Origin: Henricia sp. BOLD:AAB3569
Taxonomy: Eukaryota > Echinodermata > Asteroidea > Spinulosida > Echinasteridae
Length of the DNA: 64,000 bases
Assembly: GCA_037783545.1 (NCBI GenBank)
Contig: JBBELK010000325.1
Span: 248,001-312,000, forward strand
Direction: 5' to 3'
The position numbers and the translations under genes were made by a program. Of this stretch, positions 33,401 to 45,400 are shown one piece after another (position 1 is the stretch's first letter; each line of letters starts with the position of its first letter). The notes beneath the pieces were generated by a model. It saw nothing but the letters and a program-made list of their open reading frames with translations, was not told the DNA's origin and ran no database searches.

Positions 33401-36400
33401 ATGTGCAGAGCATGCAGTATGCTTGACGGAAAAAAAACATTAGGCCTATTTGTATTATAATCTAATTTACATAAATGTATCTTTTTTCGGGAGCATCGCG
33501 CGCTAGTACTAGCTCACGCGCGCACACCACAAGTAACTTTCATGTGTGCTCAATCAACAGTATAGCTAGTACAAATGTACATATTTCGTGGTTTTTATTG
33601 TATGGATATATTTTGCCGAAATATAAATCCGTGCTTTACGCGTGTAAACATCGAGAAACCTAGCTAGCTAGGGCTATACAGCAAGTTAAGGCTTCACGTG
33701 CATTGACATTCAAATGCCTCAACCTTGGTAAGTGCTTTTCTGCGATTTAAATTACGCCTCCTTTTCAAGAGAATTTCGCATATCGCGGCAAGGAAAAATT
33801 GTCTGTGTGACCGCCTGCTAGCGCTGCCGTATGCCGGGCTATATAGCTTCACGTTCGGCAAGCAGAAGATAAGTGCCTTCGGTCACTGCATTTACTCATG
33901 TATTCGTACAGATAAAATGACCCAAACATCGATCTTAAGTTAGGATGAGTTGGGCCGTGTTGCCATGGGAAATAGGACGAATTGAACACATCCTAAGTTT
34001 TGTGAAATCAGTCCTAGGATTAGTTTCAAGATAAGACGAGTTACACTTCCTAGGACGAATCTTAGCACTTTGTGAAATCGGCCCCTGGTCCAGTGTATTA
34101 CTGCACTGTTTGTAAAATTAAAAAAGAAAAAAATTCTTGTGAGTGACGGTGCAATGGGCACTTAATAATAATATGACAATTTTACTTGGTTACTTTTTTC
34201 AGACAGTCTTTGTTTTGTACACAAGGTCTGGTCAACCACTTGCATTCTTTCTAGATATTCAATTCATATTTCCTTTCGAGAAAACAACTCATCAGTACAT
34301 TGCTCTATATTGTCATTATTTTAATCAAGTACATTTGTAAAAACGTTTATCCAAAGTCTGTCAATTCCATTGTATTTAAAGTTGTTGGAGCACTGATCCT
34401 CTGTTATGTCTGTTGTAAACTTTCATTTATTTAGAGCAAATTTTACAAAGACATTAAAACAAATAGCAATGAATTTTGCTGAGTGCTAGCAAAAGTTCTA
34501 TTTCTGTTTATGAAATTATTTTCACCGCACTACTTTTTTGGTTGATAAATTTGTTTTGATAATTCTGCCAGCTGATGGTTTGGAAGTTTGAATTTGTTTT
34601 ATTAAAAGTTTATGAAAATAATATTCATCAGGGCCCAAGTAATTTAAACATCGGTCTAGTTTCTGTGCTGCACTAGACCAATATGGTCCACTGGTTTTAA
34701 ACAACTACAGTATAGTTTTGTCTGGCTGTGGTGTAGTAATGATTATTAATATTGATAAAGGCTACTGTGCTTATAATAGACTACTGTGCACTTTTAGGGG
34801 AAACCCCTAACACATGTACACTATCATTACCCCTGATCATAGGGCTCCATTAAATCACTCCATATACCACCGCAGCCCCGGATGCCTATTAGGCGCTCAA
34901 TGGCTAATCAAACACATCAACTTTCGCTACCCTTTCGGGCATCTATTTTACTCCTGGGTGGAGAGAAGCAATGCAAGGTGGCAAAGTACCTTGCTCAGGG
35001 GTACACGTAAGCATTTATACCTGTAGTCAAGATTTATACTTTTTTGTACCACACGCCTTCGCCAGTTCAGACTCCATGTACTAAGGCTATGGAGCATGAC
35101 ATCAAAGGAAAACTTGAAATTTTCTCACTACTAAATTTACACTTTCTGGGGCATTATCATGTCATATTAGTAAGAATTATTGGCGAAGGTGTATGGTATT
35201 TATACCAAATTCAGTCCCCAAATTTGTTTTTGTTCTGAAAAAATAATGCTGTGACATTAAAGCCAGTAATACTCTTATTATTGATGTGACTATGTACCAG
35301 GTATGGGCCCAATCTTCACCCGTCAACGTAGCCCTGAATAAACCCATAACGGCTCGTATCACCTGCGGCCTGAATCAACCAGAAAGCTTTTTCGCTCACT
35401 CGGAGGGACTTAAACTGCCTGCTGCCCGTGTGATATCAACGTGTGATGCGAGCAATCCGTCCTTGGCCCACGGACCTGAGAACATGGTCGATTCAGAATC
35501 TGGGGAGGGGTACACATGGTGGCAGAGTACATCTAGAAATCAGCTAGTGATTGCCGGATTGGTCAGCCCTGATACGGAGATAACCATTGATTTACTGGAG
35601 GTAAGTAGGCCGTTTGCACGGTTGGCCATGATAGGGGGCCGTCACATTGTCACCGTGCCTCATGCCTGAGTAGGCATTTTGTGGATCTATTAGATCATTT
35701 AGCACAATATTCCTCAAAAATGTAAGCAACAAATGTATTTTGTGTGTGGCTGTGGTCTACTGAAAAGGTGCTGGATCTAGTAAAACCTCAAATTTTAGCC
35801 CTGTATTAGCAATATTGCTATGTTAAAGTTGAGCCATATTAAGCCAAATACTCTACTCTGAAAGCTTAAATTTACTGGATATTTCCCCAAACAAATCAGC
35901 TCTATAATGTGAAATTCAGAGAAGTCATCTATTGTGACTCATGCTGCACCAGGTGTTAGCATTGATTAGATGGGCAAGGAGTACAATAGATATTTAATTG
36001 CACATTAGCTGGATGACAATAAGCCTTGCTCAGTTCCTGCACATCTGTTGCATCATGCTGTGGGCAATGGGTGTGGCTGTTTCCCCAGCAGAGACAAAAT
36101 ATGACATTTTATTCCTATTAAAGTTAAAAGAGTGTTCAGATTTTTCCAGAAAATGAATTTATTTTAAACCTAAGAATCTTATAAAATACCTGCCCAAAAT
36201 ACATGTACTGTCCATGGAAAGAAAATGGAAAATTTGCAATCGCTGCACTGCTTTATAGAGCCACATAAATTAGTTTACAAAACATCAGTGGTTTTTCGAT
36301 AATATTCTTTAAATATATATAATGGATTGAGAACGCGAAATGTCAGAATGGTAATGAGAAAAATATGACAATTTATCTGATATCAAAATCACAATGCCAT

Positions 36401-39400
36401 GGGAAAAATAGTTGGGTCAAAAATGTGACCTTGATGCACTATGGTTAAAGTTGAACAGTCGGTTTATTTACTGGAACTTCAGAATTAACAGCTCACACTA
36501 ATTAATTTCTTGAAAATCAATTAAAAACACAAGAGAGATGTTTCTATTTCTATTACCGATAAGTACAAATATGTAGGATGGGTATGTGGGGAAACTGTTT
36601 TATTTCACGTTCTAAATACATTTTTTTCAATTAAAATATTTCAAGTAAGAGGTCTCAGGTTCGAATCCCGATGAGTACTATATTTTCTCACTGCAAGTTT
36701 GGTTACTAAGCCCTTGTGGAACTTCATGCAATTCCCAAGTGTAGTGCACATAGCAAACTAATAGTACGCGAAAACATCACACGAGCATTGTGTGCACCCA
36801 AACTACACTTTCTCTTTAGCTTTTTAATTGTTTTATATTTTATTTTATTTGTCCACATTTCTATCAAATGATTTCACCCCGGCGGTCCCTGGGTCGTTAT
36901 CCCCTAAAGATATCACATATTCATAATAATTGGGGCAAGTAGGGCAGGGGTTTGGGTCGTATCTTGTAAGTGATCTCTGGGAGGTGTGCTACGCTCACAG
37001 ATACCGGTAGGTGAGGAACAGCTGCACTACCATGATTCGAGACCACCAGTTGGCTTCATAGCTCAATTCATACGGCGTCTGCATGTTAAGCAGAAGGTCC
37101 GCGGTTCGATTCCTGGTGGAGCCAAGTTGTTTCTCAAAGCATCCAGACTTCCCAAACTCTTTGACATTTGTCCACATTTTCATTGTTTTATTTGTTTGTG
37201 TCTGCCGACAGAGTTATCGTATTGAGAATATCCAGATTCAGATGGGCGACTCTGTGCGTCCAAACCAGATGGCCATCTTCAAATCAACGGACGGTATTTC
37301 ATTCATTCCATGGCAGTATCAAGTCACCTCAAGCAGTGAATGTATGATTGAGTTTGCCTTACAATCTAGCACCACAGTTAGCCAGCTAAACTCTATCCTT
37401 TGTACTCGGTATTCAGGCAGTATGCAGCCAAGAAATGAAGTGGTGAGTTTACCTTAAATAAGACCTTAAGCTCAATTTATGAGAAATTGATTTAGCTTGC
37501 GTCGGGGAAACTGAATGGTAACTAATGTTTGTTTTGCCCTTACCCGACGTAATTATTAACACTGTATACTTGGTGTTTCCTGAGACACTATGAAAAACTT
37601 CATAGCGCGCTCAGGGACTTAAACCCACGACCTCCTGCAAACAAGGCATGATTTATTGCAATCCCTATTGCGAAATTATTCGAACTGGCCATTAAACACC
37701 GGCTAGCTCGGTGGTTGAGTGGTTAAGACATCTGCCTTGTTTGCAGGAGGTCGTGGGTTCGAGTCCCACCCGAGCACGCTATGAAGTTTTTCATAGTGTC
37801 TCAGGAAAGTACTGAGTATACAGTGTTAATAATTACGTCGGGTAAGGGCAAAACAAACCTAAATTAACACCTAATTTATGAGTTGAAAGTGCATTTTTCT
37901 GGCGTAAAAACTTCACTGACAGTACAGTCTGCAGTCACTCCTATAACCTTTAAACACAAACCAAACCAATGTTCAGAAGAAAAATTTGCAATTTTGCTGA
38001 ACTGAACCCACACTTTCCAGCTTTGTTCCAGCTTGTTCTTACATCACCTAGGAACAAGTGTAATTTCACACCTCGTTCATTTTGTTTTCCTTAGACAGTT
38101 TATGCATCCCTATAGGGGCCGAGGGCCATTATCACTCGTCCATTATCCCTCGTCCATTATCCCTAGCCGGTTATAAACGTATGTTTAGACTGGCCAAACC
38201 CACTTTTATTCCCTAATTATCGATTTTCCAAATGACAATATTTATCCATTTTCCACCAGACAACCTTCAACCCAACACTGTCTTCAGACCTTGTTGAGTG
38301 GCAGCGTGCTCGATACGTCAGATTCAACTTCTACAACATGGAACGAAGCTTCGGTTACCTCTCAGACGTATATGTGAGTAGAAAAAACACTTGGACATTG
38401 TTTGGTAAGACTCACTGCTGTCAATTATAAAAGAAACTTAGAGATTTTGAATAAAGACGATGTTCCTTGTAGCCCATATGTTGGTCTGCAAATTTCCTGC
38501 GCTGAATTAAGTAACATTCACATGTTTGAACGGTTCAATCATGTCCCCTGTATCACTTCTATAGAATGCAAACTGCTGATTGGAAAGGTGCCAGTTATGT
38601 ATGCATTCCAAGCCTCGATCTGAAGACGAGGCTTGGAATGCATAAGTAGTCTGGTATGTTTCCAATCAGCAGTTTGCATTCTATAGAAGTGATTCAGGGG
38701 ACATGATTGAACCGTTCAAACGTGTGAATAAGGTATATTATTGAGATTAAATATTAGCTTTTAAACTTTCAAAGAAATTGATGTATTTCTTTCCAAATCT
38801 ATTGCTTGCAGCACCACTACACAGTACGTAACATCAATGTCTTAGCTCGCTGTGAATGCAGCGGCCACGCATCAGACTGCACCCTACAACCCATGCTTAG
38901 TGAACCCACACGCATGACGTATCAGTGTGAATGTGGTGGGAACACACAGGGAGCCACTTGCGATCGGTGTTTGGCATTCTACAATCAATTGGAATATCAA
39001 ACTGGGGAAGATGGCTTCACTTGTCAAGGTTGGTAGTCACAGTTGGGATCAAAAGCAGAATAATGTCGGGTAAAAAAAAAAAATAATAAATAAATAAATA
39101 AATAAATAAACAAACAAACGACCGAGCTTTTACAAAAAAAATAAACTTCACAAGTGCACATTCACAAAGGCTTTTTAGATTGGATGTGTGGTCTAGTGGG
39201 TATGAAGCGGGAGTCCCAATCAGAGGTTGTGGGTTCAAGCCCCACTATGACCAACGTGTATGTCCCTTGGCAAGGCACTTAATCCCAGTTGCCTGGTCAA
39301 CCCATGCAATATCTGAGGAACTGTTAGGGGGAATGCCACAATCTAACTGCTGATAGGGTTGAGCGCCTTGGCCAAGTAGCCACCTAGTTGAAGCAAAATA

Positions 39401-42400
39401 GTTCTGGTGATTTCCTGATGGCAGTGGTAATAATGGCAACAGCGCCAGGAGCACCCCACAGGGTGGACAATGTGCGCTATGTAAGAATCCACCATTATTA
39501 TTAAACACTGCATAGAGGCCTTTGAGATGGAGGCTAACTCAACAACTTTTTTAGTCACTTTCACAAAAACAAAAAAACAAAATAAATTCAGGTAGCATTT
39601 TTTTCTTTGAAACATATCAATCATACTGACCATTTTGTGTCTATTTTACAACCTGTAACTGTTTTGGCCCTAGCACTTTGTGTACCTATGATCCTAAGTA
39701 CATGCACCAACAGTAAAGCCCGTCGCAAACCTTGACCATTTACCGGAAGTCATTCAAACCAAATTTTGTATTTTTGTGTCTATTTTCCAGCCTGTAACTG
39801 CTTTGGGCACAGCCATTTATGTACCTATGATCCCATCATTGCAAGTACCAACAGTAGCTTGGATGCCGTTGGAATGTACAATGGTGGTGGAATGTGCCAG
39901 GACTGCCAGAACTTTACTGCAGGTATTTACTTCAACTTTTCATTTATGTGCTCTTTCCCCTGCCCCCCACCCCCGCGCTGAACTAATTGTATGTGTCGCT
40001 CCGATTAAAATTTGGTTTCAGACTGACGCTCTTAATGGAAGCCGTGCCCACACTAAAGATTGACGTCTGAAACCAAGGCCAATTTGTCCCATACGTCGAA
40101 CTTAATTCAAATTTCTGGGATAATTTAGTTCGGCGCGACTCTGGTGCACCAGTATTAAACGGTTAGTGTGTATGCAATTTTTGATTGTGTGTAATCAATA
40201 ACACCCCTCAATCCTCAAAAATCAATATGATTTTACATACACCCTAGGGAGTTCTGGTATTTTTTATTTATTTATTTATTCACCACATCCAACGGCGGAG
40301 GGCCGCCAATTACAGGAATGGGATCAATTAACCTAGATATTCGAATAACTATCAACTTCTAAGTTAAATTAGAAATAGTTTAGTTCAAATAATTGAAACC
40401 AAGGAATCCCCAAAAGTGCTTGAGGCACTGTAGCTTGTAAGCCTGAAGAAACCTGTGAAGAGAAGACGATGAAGAAATGCTCAGTTTTAGAGGTAGGAGT
40501 AAAACCCCTACTCAATTCTGTATAGGGAGAAACCCACAGAATTAAGCAGGGACTGAGAACCCAATCCACATACTTACCCGGACGGGATTCGAACCAGGGA
40601 CGGGATTCAAATCTAAAAAATAATGGCAGATTTGGAATTCGTGTCAAATTCCTTTTCCAACAATATACATTGTGTAAAAAGTTGGCTCAGTAGCTCATGA
40701 GATATGAGGTTTCAAAATCAGGCAGTCAAGCCTTATTTATCCAACATTTAAGGGGATGTATAGAGCTTCTGCACCGGCAGCCATGACAGGGGGCAGGTTT
40801 TCTTATTTAAATGATGTAACAATAGAACCACAAAGCATAACACACAGTAACAATGTGACTGCCCCCTGTTATGGCCGCTGTGCAAAGGCTCTATATCCCA
40901 AATCACTTGTTCAATTGATCTACAATTTGAGATTTGGTGCCGTGGGATCCCAGTCAACAAGTATACCAAGATTCATCAAAATCTGAGATGGTCTGGTTTA
41001 ACCTAGTGGGTGATTGAACATGGAATGACCTTAAACCCACTTCTTGACTAAATCATTGAAACTGACATTTTGCAAACTGCTTTTCATTTTAAGGAATCAA
41101 CTGCCACGAGTGTCAGACATTCTACTTCCGTCCATTGAGCAAACAACAGTCCGACGGAGACGCTTGTCAGCCGTGTAGCTGCAACCTGCCTGGTACAAGG
41201 TCTGATCCTAGTATTGGCTTGGTCAAGGGACAGTGTGTCATGAATAATGATAATCCAACTCCAAATGGAATGGTAAGTAGGCAATTCCATAGACGCCTTG
41301 CACTGGCGGCCATGACAGGGGGCGCAGGTTTTTATATATTTAAATATGACAACAGATCTACAAAGCACCTACTCGTGCATGACGCACAGTGACAATGTGA
41401 CTGCCCCTTTTCATGGCCCTTCATGCAAAGGGTCCTATCATATTTTATGTTGCGCTTGCATCCGAATCACTCCATTGACTAATAGCGCAAATGCAACGCA
41501 CGCGAGACAGATGAAAAATGGACCAATGGAAAGGCGCCTTTACTCTATTAACTCTGTCTGTATTGCATTGTTTTACCAGACGCCTGGAGACTGTTTCTGT
41601 AAAATCAACGTCCGAGGATCTAAATGCGATGAGTGTGCTGATGGATTCTATGATTTGACGGATGCAAACTCAAATGGCTGTCTCAGTGAGTACAAACCAC
41701 CAAGAATGATGATAATGGTAGATTGTTATTACGTTTGTGCTTTACGACATCATTTTGGGAGTCAAATAATGCCGCGTCATTGTTGAAGCGATGTTAATGC
41801 ACGTTGTGTGTGTCTCTAGCAAGCGTAACGCGCTGTACTAAGGTTCCCATTGGTGAATTAAACCGTGTTATGCCAACCAGAGGCACACACAACACGCACG
41901 CACATGGAGTCAACACGTGACGCGTCATACTTTGACTCCCAAACGAAGTATGCAAGTGCTCAATAGACCCCTTGTACCAGTGGCCATGACAGTGGTCAGG
42001 TTTTCATATTTAAATGATGTGACAATAGATCCAAACAAAGTACAAAGTACCTACTCATGCATGACGCACTGTGACAATGTGACTGCCTCCTGTCATGGCT
42101 GCCAGTGCAAAGGGTTTATAGACCAATTGTCTACCCTGCAGGTTACTTCTGGCACTGTTGTCACTGCCATTAGGAATCACCAGAACCATTTTGCTTCAGT
42201 AAGAAATGGCACAGGAATTTCCTTTCAAAAAGTTGGCAACTTGGAAAAGCCATTTTCACAAATACATCAAAATGTTGCATAGTAGCTCCCGCTATTATAG
42301 AAGGATCAAAATCCCCTTTTTTGGTTCATTCAAATTGAATTGTGTTTGTATTCATCAGGTTGCAACTGCTTCACCCAGGGCACCGTGCAAGCATCCAATA

Positions 42401-45400
42401 TCTGCAATAAGGATGTAACTGGCCAATGTCCCTGCAAGAACTTTACCACAGGGCGGCGCTGTGACCAGTGTATGGATAGCTACTATGGTTTGGCTGCTGA
42501 TAATCCAGAGGGGTGTTTAGCATGCTCTTGTGATACCGGAGGGGCCTTCAGTGCTACATGTGATAAACAGACAGGGAATTGTGCATGTCGGAGTCGCATT
42601 GAGGGAAGACAGTGTAACGGGTATGTATAACCCATTCGATCTCATGTGTATATTTGTTGAAAGGGATTTCTTTTTCTGTCCAAATTCATGTGACTGAAGT
42701 GTTAAGATCCAGCCATCCAGTCATTTTGAAGGGCAGTGGTGATCCATGTTGTCATTTGGTGACCCAAACAATGTTACATGTAATGATTGTGTTCCTTTTT
42801 AAAGTTGCTAGAAGCGCTTCAACGTTAGGGGCTTACTGGGTTGGTTTGTTGATTTACTCAATCGGCGTGAAACGGGGCCTTTTCATACTACCCTACTTTA
42901 CACTCAATCAGTGCTGAGCTTGAAACCGTTAATGAGGTTATCATGTTTTACAGCTTAGCAGCCTTTTAATACTACCCAACTTTACACTCAATCAGTGCTG
43001 AGCTTGAAACCATTAATGAGGTTATCATATTTTACAGCTTGGCAGCCTTCTCATACTACCCAATTTTACACTCAATCAGTGCTGAGCTTGAAATCGTTAA
43101 TGAGGTTATCATATTTTACAGCTTAGCAGCCTTTTTATGCTACCCAATTTTACACTCAATCAGTGCTGAGCGTGAAACTGTTCTTATCATATTTTACAGC
43201 TTAGCCGCCTTTTCTTACTACCCAACTTTACACTCAATCAGCGCTGAGTTTGAAACTGTCAATCATCCCAACTGGGGACGTGATAGCATCATGTATCCAG
43301 GTTTCAGGTGGTATGGTTATGTCACACTCACAGGGCAGGTAAGCTAAACAAATCGCAGTGAAGTTACTCTTGTAAAACATGATGTTCAGAGTGCATACCT
43401 GCCAACTAGTCCGATTTTATCGTATTTGTTCCGATTTTTAAGTGTTAAGCGTTGAAAATCGAAACAATCGGAAAGGTCAACTTGACCTGACTTCCCGCGC
43501 GCGCCACATGTGTTGTGTACATGAAAACGGATGCAGTACTAGGTCAACTTGACCATTGTACCAACTCGACCGTTGCAAGTTTCACTACAGTCTGATTGTT
43601 TTACTCGGCAATGTTGGCAGGTATGAGAGTGGACTCGTATTGTTTTTCTGAGATTATAATAATTTTGTGTTTAAATTATACTGCTGTTCATATTGGCACT
43701 TTCGACTCGAGGGAGCGGGGGGATTTTACTGAGACTGTAGTGAAAACAGATGACTTCGAAATTAATATGACAATCTGTATTGTGGTCGCAAGGGCCTAAC
43801 ATGCTCAGGAAATTAATACTGAAACTAAATTGAACTAAAGTAACTAAAAGTAACGGTTGCAAGAACGACTGATGGGAAGTTTCATTTATTTTGAGACAAG
43901 ATAAAGGAATAGGCCTATGTTTGAATTTTTATTTTTATTTTATTTTTATTTCATTTATTTCCACACTTCCACAAAATAACTAACAAATCAAAATTTTACA
44001 ATTTGTTTGTATAAAACGAACCCAAAAGAAGCATAGCTTGTATGTATGGACCCATAATGTCTTGGTTGTCAAAGGTACCCCCTTTATTACAAAGTACCAC
44101 AAACACTTTTGAGACCTTGTTTAATTCCTGACAGTTACATTTTCAAATCTGAAAGGACTTTGTCGCAAAGATGTTGCTTTTCTCCACCTAAAAGTAAATG
44201 AGCACCTGAAAAGTAGGATTGCTTGTCATTCTAATTTCCTTCTAAATTTTCTTTCCAGATGTCAACCACCACTACTCTCTCAGTACCCCCCTCACAGCTG
44301 AGTGGTACATTCCAGATTATCCTCAGGGCTGCTAATGTGGGTGCCACTCGGGTGGGCTTGACCATTAGTCCCCGAGGGGTGACAGGAGGCACTACCCAGA
44401 TGGGAACTGTGAATCTTCCCCTGTGTTCATCATGGTGTTTTGATGGTAGAGCGCTGAATGCGGACTCCAGTCTAGGGTCAAATTTCACACTTAGTCCTGG
44501 TGAATGGGACGTCATGGTCACTGTCAATCTTCAAGGTGGCGCTACAGTCCTTTTTGTGAGTTGCGTTGTCTTATTTTAATTTTTTCCCCCTGTAAAAGTA
44601 GTGACCTCACATTCTGACTCCAGCAGAGTCTTCTTTAAAGGCAAAATAAAGACAGGGATGTCAGTCTTCCGGCTATAGCCAGAATTCCGGCTTTTTCTTA
44701 TTTTGGAGGAAAAAAATCCGGAAATATAAGGAGAATATATTTGCAACTCTTCAAGTCCCCCCAAAAAAGTGGAAAATTGTTTCAACTTACTGATCAACGA
44801 TGTCTAGATATGCCACGTATGTGAAGCCTATGTACATGTATGTACACACACGTAGCATGTTTTCCCAATGATTTGCACACATGCAGTATGTCTGTATCCC
44901 GGCCGTAATCATTCACGGCTAAAGTACCGCAAAACCAGACTATGGATCAGAAGTACATAGAGGGCGCTGTATGGACAGCAGTGGTTAGATCACATACATA
45001 CTGTCAACAGTACTCTGCTGGCGAGTCCATGTGCACACATATAAATGTACATGCAGCTATGATAGTGGCCGTATATTTGTTTTCCGGCCCTGAAGGTAAG
45101 GGCCGCTGGCATCCCTGTAAAGAGGACTCGTGAACCTGGATAATCTGCCAAACACAGTAAATTGCCTCAATGAACCAAACTACAGTGGGAAATTCTATAA
45201 GGAGCTTAAAAAGGTTATAAAAACTGAACAAATTTCAACTTTTCAATGAAGTATCCTTTGTTGCACTTCACTTTTAGCTGTTTTTCATCTATAGACATAC
45301 ATTGTGGTATGTTTTATGATGTTTGTATATCCATGCATGTGCACGCTAAACCTCTATATAAGTGTCACCTGGCCACATTTTGTCGGTCCCTTGGATGGCC

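Larger units (their letters stand above)
30461..35300. other. Laminin intron 1: repeats, no other gene seen
   Basis: Contains the TTAA MITE at 30674-30760, AT-rich sequence with repeated 'gctaatttgcat' around 32055 and 32233, a 1.08-kb DNA element at 33008-34088, a dispersed SINE-like piece at about 34866-35020 and an inverted-repeat element at about 35047-35200. Small ORFs in this region have no recognisable domain. Confidence 0.5.

Noticed and set aside
33475-33943. Small ORFs inside the 1.08-kb element as transposase
   Set aside because: Only 62-72 codons, without catalytic motifs or similarity to any transposase I know.
37706-37776. Functional tRNA-Thr gene
   Set aside because: One acceptor mismatch, an irregular D arm and its position inside an inverted-repeat mobile element make a tRNA-derived repeat more likely.
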